NCBI GenBank assembly: GCA_002501695.1
Contig: DANZ01000089.1
Coordinates: 1-21,852 of the forward strand
Length of the DNA stretch: 21,852 nucleotides
Source of the DNA: Methanolobus sp. UBA474
GTDB lineage: Archaea; Halobacteriota; Methanosarcinia; Methanosarcinales; Methanosarcinaceae
Direction: 5' to 3'
The position numbers were made by a program, and so were the translations under genes. Each line of letters opens with the position of its first letter. The first letter of the stretch is position 1. The notes below the pieces were generated by a model. That model made no database searches and was not told the origin of the DNA. It saw only the letters and a program-made list of their open reading frames with translations. Positions 13,086 to 20,932 of this stretch are shown piece by piece.

Positions 13086-14495
13086 TCACCTGAAGCACTT
13101 CACGCATGAGAGTACAAGGTCACCCGTCTCTGACATCCCCATCGCACGTTCAAGCCCGTCCTCCAGATGCAAGGCGTGACTTATTTCTTCATGCCTGATA
13201 TTCTTCATCCTTTCCCCGACGAGTATCAGGTGATCGACATCGCCAATGCGTTTTCCGACAAACTCCGCCACTTTTTCCGGAGGAAGGCCCTCACACACCT
13301 GTGCAGCCTCCTCTCCAAGCACCATCAGCACTTTTCCTGCTTTCCTGCCGGCAACCGCCGCCAAACCATAATCGAGAGCCAGTTCAGCTGACCTGATATC
13401 CATTCCGGAATTGGAGTTGTCTATGAGTATCCTGCCGTTGACACTTTTTTCCTGCATCCTGCCCTGAAGGCCGGTGAAACCGGTGATCACTTCGGCGATG
13501 ACTTCCCTGGATATTCCCATATGAAACGCTACGGCACCGGCAGCCGCAAAAGCCAGAGTATAGGAAGAGGCGTTATAGGAAGGGTCAAGATCTGCAGCCA
13601 GGTCCATTCCGTTCATGCTCACCGTTACACTTTTCCCGTTAAAGGCCAGCCGCAGGTCGGCCTTCAATTCATGCAAGCCGAGATCGGTAAATGTGAAAAG
13701 GTCCCTGCCCAGATCCCTTGCTTTGATGACGGACCTGCTATCCCGGGAGTTAAGGAAAAAAACGCTTCCATCTTTAACATGATCAAGCATCCGGAGTTTT
13801 GCATCGCTTGCCCGGGAAGTGGACCCGGCGATAGCATAATCCGGCTCCAGTGTAGTTATCACGCCGATATCTCCGTATCCTGTGCCTCCTATGGAAACTT
13901 CGAAAATACAGCAGTCAGGACGGATATCCATGGATCCCAGTATATCAACTGCATGCAGGATGCTTCCGGGTGCTATACTGAGCCCAAGGTGCAGTATCCG
14001 GATCTTACCAGCGTTCCAAAGCTCCAGGCCACGGGTGGTGTGCAGGGCCACGACCATGGACCTTGAGAGCATATCGGCAAGAATGGAGGCCGTACTAGTC
14101 TTGCCTTTGGAGCCGGTGACCTCTATGGTCTTAACATCTTCAAGTGCCCTGCCTGCAGCAAGGATCATTCCCACAGCCAGATGATGGCTGATGACCTTCT
14201 TGCCTTGCGACCCCGCATCCGCAAGCATCCTGTAGCCGGGGTCCAGGTGTACAGGGCTCACGATAAGATCAAAGGAATCGACAGGAATAGGTTTTTTCGA
14301 AACCCGTATGTTAAGTTCCTGTTTCAGGGAAAAGAGAACACCATCATCCACAGTATTATAGATATCCACTGCATTGACATCAAAACCCAGTTCTGCCAGC
14401 TTCCGGGCTATAATGATGCCTGCATGTGTCATGTCAAGGACTGCGACCTTGAGCTTTGCCGGAAAAGCATTTGGGAAACAGGATCTTTCGATCAT
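13086..14495 (-). CDS. cfbE: Mur-ligase-like F430 synthase (Ni-15,17(3)-seco-F430-17(3)-acid cyclase)
   Basis: The 469-residue protein has an N-terminal Rossmann-like part (KVAVLDMTHAGIIIARKLAELGFDV), a Mur ligase ATP-binding motif VTGSKGKTSTA (126-136), a mid-domain with ISIGGTGYGDIGVITTLEPDYA-like order (EVSIGGTGYGD), and a late LQGRMQEK and ILIDNSNSGMD typical of Mur ligase C-terminal domains. In F430 synthesis this ligase activates the propionate with ATP to close the carbocyclic F ring, the last step. Neighbouring cfbD, cfbC and cfbB support this over peptidoglycan or pseudomurein ligases, which Methanosarcinaceae lack. There is no clear ribosome site before the ATG. It is 111 bases downstream of DUF2150. 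Confidence 0.92.
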   Translation of the reverse strand: MIERSCFPNAFPAKLKVAVLDMTHAGIIIARKLAELGFDVNAVDIYNTVDDGVLFSLKQELNIRVSKKPIPVDSFDLIVSPVHLDPGYRMLADAGSQGKKVISHHLAVGMILAAGRALEDVKTIEVTGSKGKTSTASILADMLSRSMVVALHTTRGLELWNAGKIRILHLGLSIAPGSILHAVDILGSMDIRPDCCIFEVSIGGTGYGDIGVITTLEPDYAIAGSTSRASDAKLRMLDHVKDGSVFFLNSRDSRSVIKARDLGRDLFTFTDLGLHELKADLRLAFNGKSVTVSMNGMDLAADLDPSYNASSYTLAFAAAGAVAFHMGISREVIAEVITGFTGLQGRMQEKSVNGRILIDNSNSGMDIRSAELALDYGLAAVAGRKAGKVLMVLGEEAAQVCEGLPPEKVAEFVGKRIGDVDHLILVGERMKNIRHEEISHALHLEDGLERAMGMSETGDLVLSCVKCFR

Positions 14496-14606
14496 TGCTG
14501 TCCATTGTGAAGACTAAACACCGGAAAATATCCTACAACCAGCGAGAGCAGGGAAGAGACACAAAAAGCTGGCAATGAGGCAGGAGATCAGGAGAAGGAT
14601 GATAAT

Positions 14607-15230
14607 TTAACTCTCATCATCTTCTTCATCATCTTTATAGCTATCAGAGCCTACCATTGCAGCTGCAATTGATTCTATACCGTCGAGCCACTCTGCCACA
14701 AGCCCGTAAGGAATGTCTTCCATTGTTTTTCCAGGCAACTTTTGTCCGCTAAGGATGTGTGCGCCGATCTCAGCGACCGTGCCAAGAGATATCGCTATAT
14801 CATCCGATGCCTCGGCTTCAAGGGCAACCTTCACAAGGTCATCGAGATCGTCCTTTCCATCGTATTCCTTGCGCAGGTAACATTCACATGCTGCAAAACT
14901 ACCCATCAGGGAGGTCTGGAGTGAATCGATCATAAGGTCTGCATCTTCGGATATTGTTTCGATCTCCGCAAGTGCTATATCCCTCACGCGGAAAAGCATC
15001 TCAAGGGCAGAAGCTGAAGAGAGCTGGTTGCGGTCGTGCTTTGCAATTATCTTCAGGCAGGCAAGAATAATGTCATCTTCCATATTGACAAAAATAGCAC
15101 CTTCTTTTCCCTGCGGTTCAGCAGACTCAACAAACTTGAAATTACTTTCCTTAACCTGGTTCAGCCAGTTCTTCCAGCGTTCCTCAGTATAGAAATCATG
15201 ATGAAAGGCTTCATCTTCCTTAACAGACAT
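14607..15230 (-). CDS. DUF2150 family archaeal protein
   Basis: The 207-residue acidic, mainly helical protein has an opening FYTEERWKNWLNQVKESNF and a C-terminal run of Asp and Glu (KDDEEDDES). I recognise it as DUF2150, a family found mainly in methanogens and relatives, without known function. There are no membrane segments, catalytic motifs or metal ligands beyond two isolated cysteines (FAACECYL). GAGGTAAG is placed ideally before the ATG. It lies 90 bases after UPF0179 and 111 bases before cfbE on one strand, so it may share a transcript with them. The acidic tail suggests contact with a basic partner such as a nucleic-acid-binding protein (inference). Confidence 0.75.
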   Translation of the reverse strand: MSVKEDEAFHHDFYTEERWKNWLNQVKESNFKFVESAEPQGKEGAIFVNMEDDIILACLKIIAKHDRNQLSSASALEMLFRVRDIALAEIETISEDADLMIDSLQTSLMGSFAACECYLRKEYDGKDDLDDLVKVALEAEASDDIAISLGTVAEIGAHILSGQKLPGKTMEDIPYGLVAEWLDGIESIAAAMVGSDSYKDDEEDDES

Positions 15231-15320
15231 TTGCTTACCTCGATTTTTGTATGATTCACCTGATCTTTGTCTACGCCACTACGACCTGTGTTGCACTATA
15301 GAAGTATATTGTTACATGGA

Positions 15321-15767
15321 TCATAACTTGAGTTCAACTTTCTTAAGTGAGCAACCCGATAATCCCTCATCTATGCTTTCAAATACCTTTGCAACGGTAC
15401 ATTTGTCACCGTTCCTGACACCTTCCGGGTTTATCAGATCATAGAGACTGTTGTCGAAGCTGCTGCACTTTGGACGCTCATAGCTGATCCGGGCACCTGC
15501 AATAGCCTTTTTGGAATCTATCGCAGCCAATATTGGAGAAGCCATAACTTCCACGGCCAGGACGCCGGCATCGTGTATGAAGCATTCATGGACCGTATCG
15601 CCTCTTAATTTCACGATCCTGTACTTACGTCCGGGTTCAAGATTCAGGCATGTTCTTTTAAGTTTGCATTTTTGGCACTCACGTGACTCGCCAAGGAACA
15701 TGAAGTCCTCTCCTTCTTTTGCGAGCCTCGAGCCAACAAGAGTTATCGTAGTATCGGTATCGGTCAT
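15321..15767 (-). CDS. UPF0179 family cysteine-rich protein
   Basis: The ATG at 15767 is preferred over the in-frame GTG at 15776 because AAGGTGAC lies five bases upstream of it. It gives 148 residues. The sequence ITLVGSRLAKEGEDFMFLG, CQKCKLKRTCLNLEPGRKY and the later RPKCSSFDN is typical of UPF0179, an uncharacterised archaeal family. Cysteines at 31, 34, 40, 62, 101, 123 and 139 suggest a metal or iron-sulfur site. The gene starts 22 bases after the egsA stop, so the two are very probably cotranscribed. Function unknown. Confidence 0.85.
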   Translation of the reverse strand: MTDTDTTITLVGSRLAKEGEDFMFLGESRECQKCKLKRTCLNLEPGRKYRIVKLRGDTVHECFIHDAGVLAVEVMASPILAAIDSKKAIAGARISYERPKCSSFDNSLYDLINPEGVRNGDKCTVAKVFESIDEGLSGCSLKKVELKL

Positions 15768-15789
15768 AATAGTCACCTTGAAAGATCGA

Positions 15790-16857
15790 TCATAAGATCA
15801 CCTTAGTTATGCGTGCTACTTTTTCAGCAGCCGCGGGTGTCAGGCCCGTTCCAAGTATTGTGTATCTTTCCGGGCGGATAGTATGTGCAACTAGAAGCGC
15901 CTCTAATATATACCTATCTTCAATACCCAGCTCTTCGGCCGTCGTGGGAGCACCTATTACCTCAAGGCATTCCTTTATCTTTTTCCAGTCACCGCCATGC
16001 AGATACATCATCATGATGGTTCCGACCCCGCACTGTTCGCCATGCAGAGCATGTTTTGGGGATACCATATCCAGTGCATGGCTGAACATATGCTCAGAGC
16101 CCGAAGCCGGCCTTGAAGAACCTGCAATGCTCATAGCAACGCCACTGGACACAAGAGCCTTGACAACAATCCTTACAGAGCTCTCAAGGTCAGGCTTAAT
16201 GGAATCAGCCGAGTCGATGAGGATCTTTGCAGTCATCCGGGACAAAGCTGCAGCATACTCACTGAAAGGTTCATTGGTCAGGCGGTGAGCAAGCTCCCAG
16301 TCCCTGACAGCAGTATAATTAGATATTATATCCCCGCATCCCGCTGCAAGCAGCCTGAATGGTGCCTTTGCGATAATTGCCGTATCAGCCACCACAGCCA
16401 TAGGAGCATTTGCTTCAATTGAGCTTGTCTTCCCGTTGCATCGGATAGAGGCCCTCGATGAGACAATACCATCATGGGATGCAGCCGTTGGAACGCTAAT
16501 GAACGGAACGTCCAGCTGGGTGGCTGCAAGCTTTGCGACATCAATTGATTTGCCGCTGCCAACGCCTATCAGGTAGGAGGAATTGTGCTTAAGAGCCTCC
16601 GTTTTAACTCTTTCGACCTCATCCATGGAAGCTGCCGTTGATACCATAACCTTGGCATTCTGCCCGCAATCGTTAAGCAGATCGCAGACAATATCCCCGG
16701 CAACCTTCTTTGTAGTAATGCCTGTGACAATAATAGGATCTTTTATAAGTTTGAGGTCTTTACAAACATCTTTAATGTCATAGATGACGTCGTGGCCGAC
16801 AAGCACATCCCGAGGGAGCTGCATCCATTTTTTCATTCCATCTTGCATGGGGATCAA
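15790..16857 (-). CDS. egsA: sn-Glycerol-1-phosphate dehydrogenase [NAD(P)+]
   Basis: The enzyme reduces dihydroxyacetone phosphate to sn-glycerol-1-phosphate, the step that sets archaeal membrane-lipid stereochemistry. The 355-residue sequence has the nucleotide motif GVGSGKSIDVAK (98-109), PTAASHDGIVSSRAS (123-137), and zinc ligands Asp176 in GCGDIISN, His256 in GSEHMFSHAL and His272 in LHGEQ. Length is normal. The TTG at 16857 has AGGTAT five bases upstream. ATGs at 16848 and 16836 are alternatives that remove only 3 or 7 residues. It heads the long minus-strand series with UPF0179, DUF2150 and the F430 genes, and is divergent from the DUF63 gene. Confidence 0.94.
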   Translation of the reverse strand: MIPMQDGMKKWMQLPRDVLVGHDVIYDIKDVCKDLKLIKDPIIVTGITTKKVAGDIVCDLLNDCGQNAKVMVSTAASMDEVERVKTEALKHNSSYLIGVGSGKSIDVAKLAATQLDVPFISVPTAASHDGIVSSRASIRCNGKTSSIEANAPMAVVADTAIIAKAPFRLLAAGCGDIISNYTAVRDWELAHRLTNEPFSEYAAALSRMTAKILIDSADSIKPDLESSVRIVVKALVSSGVAMSIAGSSRPASGSEHMFSHALDMVSPKHALHGEQCGVGTIMMMYLHGGDWKKIKECLEVIGAPTTAEELGIEDRYILEALLVAHTIRPERYTILGTGLTPAAAEKVARITKVIL

Positions 16858-17023
16858 TTCTATACCTGCTGGTTCAAATGGTACAATTAATTATATCTTA
16901 GCACATATTGCTTTTATAGACGATGGCCCCTATAGAATCTCTTACCTCAGGGATTTTTCCATAAACTATTAAACATTTGTTGTATTATGATATTCCTATA
17001 TTACTTTACTGCTGTGATCACAA

Positions 17024-17872
17024 ATGGCTCAAATCATAAACAAAATAAGTCAGCTAATCAATGAATATTACATAGACCCCATATTGCATGATAGTGGTTA
17101 CAATATAGTCAACACTGTGACATGGGCAGTCATACTGGGAATATGTATATTCGGCATAGTCAAACTATTAAGGAAAATGAACGTAAGGATCACTGACAGG
17201 CTCACAGCTTCAGTGATCCCGTTCATACTTGCAGGTTCATCCCTCAGGGTGATAGAGGATACCGGAGCTCTTGAACCTCCGGTCAGTTACCTGTTTATAA
17301 CTCCAAATATATACTTTCTGGTTTTCTTTATCACAATTATATTCCTGATCATTGCAAAACTGGTAAGTAAAGCTGCGCATAAGGACTTTGAAACTATATT
17401 TGCACTTATTGGATCAGCATGGTTTGTTGTAAATATAGCTTACCTGCTCCGCCTGGAAGATATTGTGCTTCCATGGGTGCCGGTATTTGTCATCAGCTCT
17501 GCAAGCATATTATTGTATATGATATATTTTATATTCAATCGGGCGGGTATCGGAATATTCAGGAATAAGCTCAACCTGTCCATCCTCGGGGTGCACCTGC
17601 TGGATGCTTCATCTACCTTTGCGGGCGTTGATTTCCTTGGATACTATGAAAAGCACGTAGTGCCTGCTTTTCTCATAGACCTGACAGGTACGGCGATGGT
17701 AATGTATCCATTAAAACTTTTAATCTTCCTGCCAGTAATATACGTACTTGACAGTCAGTTCGACGAGGACGAAGAGTCAAGGACCCTGAAAACGTTCCTT
17801 AAACTGGTGATCATTATGCTGGGACTGGCACCTGCCTGCAGGAACACCATCCGGATGATGCTGGGAGTGTAA
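17024..17872 (+). CDS. DUF63 family membrane protein
   Basis: The 282-residue protein has about seven hydrophobic helices (near 31-50, 62-75, 95-112, 124-142, 150-172, 222-243 and 256-272). Conserved-looking polar residues lie in or near the membrane: RVIEDTGAL (75-83), HLLDASSTFAGVDFLGYYEKHVVP (191 onward) and GLAPACRNTIRM (267-278). This matches archaeal DUF63, whose function is unknown. The His/Asp/Glu/His set suggests an intramembrane metal site or enzyme rather than a simple transporter (inference). A GTGATC stretch, complementary to part of the 16S anti-SD, precedes the ATG. The SpoIIM-family gene starts 4 bases after the stop. Confidence 0.85.
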   Translation: MAQIINKISQLINEYYIDPILHDSGYNIVNTVTWAVILGICIFGIVKLLRKMNVRITDRLTASVIPFILAGSSLRVIEDTGALEPPVSYLFITPNIYFLVFFITIIFLIIAKLVSKAAHKDFETIFALIGSAWFVVNIAYLLRLEDIVLPWVPVFVISSASILLYMIYFIFNRAGIGIFRNKLNLSILGVHLLDASSTFAGVDFLGYYEKHVVPAFLIDLTGTAMVMYPLKLLIFLPVIYVLDSQFDEDEESRTLKTFLKLVIIMLGLAPACRNTIRMMLGV

Positions 17873-17876
17873 TAGA

Positions 17877-18482
17877 ATGTTTAGTATAGAAAGAACAGAC
17901 AATCTGAGGGCATTCCTTACTGACCTCAAGCCGTATATCGTGATCAGCACGATCGTTTTCACCCTGTCTATAGCAGTAGGCTATATAGCATATGGGATCT
18001 ACCCCGAATATGCCATGCAGTCCGTATCAGGCCTTGAAGAGCTCGTGCAAATGCTGGAAGGCCTCTCACCCCTGGAGATCATGCTTTTAATCTTTATCAA
18101 TAACACCATAGCGATGTTCATTTCTGTCCTGTTTGGCATCGTATTGGGTATTGTGCCCCTGCTGGTCCTGGTGCTCAACGGGTTCATAATTGGTACGATA
18201 GTCCGCCTGTTACTTGTTGATAATGGACTGCCCTTTATTATTGCCGGGCTTATCCCGCACGGTATAATCGAGATACCTCTCCTGTTGCTCTCCGCTTCGA
18301 TCGGAATGAGGATAGGCCACGAGGTTTTGAGGGCACTTGCCGGAAAACCTTCCGATATAAAGAATGTGTTCATAAATGGAATGAAGTTCTTCTTTTACTG
18401 GATGATACCCCTGATATTCGTTGCCGCACTCATCGAGACTTTTATAACGCCCGTGATAATGTACCTGGTAGCAGGTGCATAA
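17877..18482 (+). CDS. SpoIIM/DUF95 family membrane protein
   Basis: The 201-residue protein has about five membrane helices (19-41, 66-90, 92-113, 119-142, 171-192). Family signatures are FINNTIAMFISVLFG, VLNGFIIGTIV, GLIPHGIIEIPLLL and AALIETFITP. Bacterial SpoIIM takes part in engulfment with SpoIID/SpoIIP. Archaeal members are found in organisms without sporulation and have no established role; some relatives are membrane-remodelling or transport partners. It starts 4 bases after the DUF63 stop, within reach of the ribosome site at the end of that gene (GGGAGTG), so the two are translationally linked. Confidence 0.87.
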   Translation: MFSIERTDNLRAFLTDLKPYIVISTIVFTLSIAVGYIAYGIYPEYAMQSVSGLEELVQMLEGLSPLEIMLLIFINNTIAMFISVLFGIVLGIVPLLVLVLNGFIIGTIVRLLLVDNGLPFIIAGLIPHGIIEIPLLLLSASIGMRIGHEVLRALAGKPSDIKNVFINGMKFFFYWMIPLIFVAALIETFITPVIMYLVAGA

Positions 18483-18541
18483 AGGTTCTACACCCGTCAG
18501 ACAACTGGCGGATAATGTATGCAATTAATAATGTGAACAGA

Positions 18542-18549
18542 TTTATTAA
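18542..18549 (+). promoter_or_regulatory. Probable TATA box for purP
   Basis: TTTATTAA is centred 40 bases before the purP ATG. A start near 18572 leaves a short leader that includes the GAGG ribosome site at 18576-18579. Confidence 0.4.
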
Positions 18550-18585
18550 CGACTAGAACATTTGCGGAGAAAACCGAGGCTAAAT

Positions 18586-19743
18586 ATGATCAACAGGAAA
18601 GATATCATAGAGATAATCGAAAGTTATGATACTGACAACATAAAGATAGGCTCCGTTGCCTCACATTCTGCATTGGATATCTTTGATGGTGCCATTGAGG
18701 AGGGTTTCAGGACCTTTGCTGTCTGCCAGCAGGGCCGCGAGAAGACCTATACCGAATATTTCAGGTCCCAGAGAGATGAGCAGGGAAATGTGGTCCGGGG
18801 AATCGTGGATGAATCAATGTGCCTGAAAAAGTTCAATGAGGTAATAAGCCCCGGAAATCAGCAGAAACTGATCGATAACAATGTGCTTTTCATTCCAAAC
18901 CGCTCATTTACATCCTACTGCGGCATCGATGATGTAGAGAACGAATTCCGCGTCCCTCTTGTTGGCAGCAGGAACATGCTCCGTAGCGAGGAAAGAGGCA
19001 TTGAGAAAGACTACTACTGGCTTCTGGAAAAAGCAGGACTGCCATTCCCTGAAAGGATAGAGGACCCTCAGGATATCGATGAGCTTGTAATGGTCAAGCT
19101 TCCCCATGCCGTCAAGAAACTGGAAAGAGGGTTCTTCACCGCCGGAACGTACGAGCAGTACCTGGAGAAATCACAGGCATTGCTGAAGCAGGGAGTCATT
19201 ACCCAGGAAGCGCTTGAGCATGCCAGGATAGAGAGATACATCATCGGGCCTGTGTTCAATCTGGACATGTTCTATTCCCCTCTTGAATCGCAGATGAGCA
19301 AAATAGAGCTGCTGGGTGTTGACTGGAGGTTCGAGACCAGCCTGGATGGACATGTAAGGCTGCCGGCACCACAGCAGATGACCCTTGCGCCCCACCAGCT
19401 CACGCCTGAATATACAGTCTGCGGCCACAACTCCTCAACACTTAGGGAATCACTCCTTGAGGAAGCATTTATCCTTGCAGAGAAATATATCGAAGCTGCC
19501 AGAAAGTATTATGATCCTGGTGTCATAGGTCCCTTCTGCCTGCAGACCTGCGTAGACAAGGATCTGAACTTCTACATATATGATGTAGCGCCCAGGGTCG
19601 GAGGTGGCACCAATGTACACATGTCAGTGGGGCACCCATACGGTAACACCACTTGGCGCAAGCCCATGAGCACCGGCAGGCGCATGGCTTTTGAGATCAG
19701 AAGGGCTATCGAGACCGGCCAGCTTGACAAGATAATCACCTGA
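18586..19743 (+). CDS. purP: Formate-dependent AICAR ligase (PurP, FAICAR synthetase)
   Basis: The 385-residue protein is an ATP-grasp-type enzyme that makes FAICAR from AICAR, formate and ATP, the folate-independent archaeal step of purine synthesis. Visible motifs are IGSVASHSALDIFDGA (21-36), VPLVGSRNMLRSEER (123-137), VMVKLPHA in the ATP-binding region, GPVFNLDMFYSPL (221-233), GPFCLQTC (315-322) and the closing DVAPRVGGGTN (333-343). An in-frame TTG at 18562 would add 8 residues, but the ATG at 18586 has GAGG six bases upstream and matches the usual start. Euryarchaea can have PurP paralogues, and the less usual NLDMFYSP (often NxNYFYSP) leaves room for this being one of them. Confidence 0.9.
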   Translation: MINRKDIIEIIESYDTDNIKIGSVASHSALDIFDGAIEEGFRTFAVCQQGREKTYTEYFRSQRDEQGNVVRGIVDESMCLKKFNEVISPGNQQKLIDNNVLFIPNRSFTSYCGIDDVENEFRVPLVGSRNMLRSEERGIEKDYYWLLEKAGLPFPERIEDPQDIDELVMVKLPHAVKKLERGFFTAGTYEQYLEKSQALLKQGVITQEALEHARIERYIIGPVFNLDMFYSPLESQMSKIELLGVDWRFETSLDGHVRLPAPQQMTLAPHQLTPEYTVCGHNSSTLRESLLEEAFILAEKYIEAARKYYDPGVIGPFCLQTCVDKDLNFYIYDVAPRVGGGTNVHMSVGHPYGNTTWRKPMSTGRRMAFEIRRAIETGQLDKIIT

Positions 19744-19806
19744 GCTGGGTCCAGGTCGATCTCTTTTTAATGATCCCACGTGCATCCGGGATGATCAGAT
19801 CCAGAT

Positions 19807-19864
19807 ATACTATAGTTATACTATCCTGATAAGGTCGAGATGCTATACAATTCAAATATAGCAT
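19807..19864 (+). promoter_or_regulatory. Operator-like cluster before the KaiC-like gene
   Basis: A perfect inverted repeat, ATGCTATA-9 bases-TATAGCAT (19840-19864), ends four bases before the TATA box and so covers the usual BRE/TFB position. Upstream, ATACTAT is repeated directly at 19807 and 19818, one helical turn apart, overlapping the palindrome ACTATAGT. All copies share a CTATA/TATAG core. This is the layout of a repressor or activator site; the protein is unknown. Confidence 0.45.
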
Positions 19865-19868
19865 GTTT

Positions 19869-19876
19869 TTTATATA
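19869..19876 (+). promoter_or_regulatory. TATA box of the KaiC-like gene, leaderless message
   Basis: TTTATATA is centred 27 bases before the A of the ATG at 19900. No ribosome site lies between, so the transcript most likely begins at the start codon. Confidence 0.55.
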
Positions 19877-19899
19877 TGTGCGTATATTATAATTGAATA

Positions 19900-20655
19900 A
19901 TGCCTATTAAAAGAATCCCTACAGGAATTACAGAGCTTGACCAGATACTCGAGGGTGGTTATCCGGCAGGCCACGGAATTCTCGTCAGGGGACCTCCCGG
20001 AGCGGGAAAGACCATACTTGCCACACACCTGCTTTACAGATCATGCAGGGACGGGAAAAGATGCATGCTTATGCTTACCCATGTTAATGTGGAAAGTTTT
20101 CTGGAACAGGCAGAAAACATCGGTTTTGATTTCAGGAAATGTCTTGAGAGTGGAAAGCTTCTGATAACTAAATCCTTTGAGATCCGGTCAAATAAGATAC
20201 ACAATGCCTCCAGGCTTGGAAGCGGGATCGGATTTCTGGAAAAGGATAGTGTGGAAAGCGTTCAGGAAATTCCCGGGGATGTAGAGGTAGTGGTTATAGA
20301 TAATCTGGATATGCTGTCCCTCTATCATACGGTGGAGGAATTTGCGGACAAGTTCTTCACGATCAATGACATTTTGTCAAATAAGAAATGTACCAGTCTT
20401 TTTCTGATAGGACAGGAAGAGGCAGGGATAAAGGATAGCATTGCTGAGCATATAGCCTTTGGAAGTATTGACCTCTATGCCAGCAGGGATGAGAGGACAG
20501 GTAAAGGGCTACGGCAGTTATATATTCCGAAGATGCGGTGCACTAACATATCTCTTGAGCCTATGAGCTTCAGGATAACTCCTGCAGGAATAAAGATAGA
20601 AAAGATATTCCAGAGAGACGAAGTGCTCCGTGGCACCCTTGATATCACAGTATGA
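19900..20655 (+). CDS. KaiC/RAD55-like RecA-superfamily ATPase, single domain
   Basis: The 251-residue protein opens with IPTGITELDQILEGGYPAGHGILV, the standard KaiC-family start. It has Walker A GPPGAGKT (31-38) and Walker B VVVID (130-134). Archaeal single-domain KaiC-like proteins (RAD55 family) are thought to act as regulatory ATPases in signalling or motility. In KaiC a pair of catalytic glutamates follows the second strand (FEE). At the aligned position here the residues are His61-Val62 within LTHVNVESF, so ATP hydrolysis may be weak or absent. It stands alone with a leaderless promoter and palindromic sites upstream, which suggests tight regulation. There is no histidine kinase or receiver gene next to it. 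Confidence 0.85.
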   Translation: MPIKRIPTGITELDQILEGGYPAGHGILVRGPPGAGKTILATHLLYRSCRDGKRCMLMLTHVNVESFLEQAENIGFDFRKCLESGKLLITKSFEIRSNKIHNASRLGSGIGFLEKDSVESVQEIPGDVEVVVIDNLDMLSLYHTVEEFADKFFTINDILSNKKCTSLFLIGQEEAGIKDSIAEHIAFGSIDLYASRDERTGKGLRQLYIPKMRCTNISLEPMSFRITPAGIKIEKIFQRDEVLRGTLDITV

Positions 20656-20825
20656 ATGGACCTGTTGCTGAGGGCTGTAAGCTGCCTGATAAGCAAAGAG
20701 CGGTTTCCCGCAGTCACCAAGGATCTCTTTTCCCATAGTAAGTTATATACATGATAAAAATAATAGGGAGAAAGACTCCAGGACCTTGGATAGAAATATA
20801 TCCATTTTAAAGATGGTAGAAATCA

Positions 20826-20833
20826 TTTAAATA
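20826..20833 (+). promoter_or_regulatory. Probable TATA box for the aIF2 gamma gene
   Basis: TTTAAATA would start transcription near 20856, giving a leader of about 77 bases with GGGAGGG at 20916-20922. Another candidate, TTATATAC at 20743-20750, would give a leader of about 160 bases. No open frame is apparent in the 277 bases before the gene. Confidence 0.35.
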
Positions 20834-20932
20834 CCATAAATGAAATGATACCACAAACCTAAGTTACAATAAATCAGATCGTCCGCAATTTTATGCTTTC
20901 AAACTTATACCCAACGGGAGGGAATTTAAAAA

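Noticed and set aside
13521..14066. 181-codon plus-strand frame inside cfbE
   Set aside because: Antisense to an intact Mur-ligase-like gene with normal motifs; no independent support.
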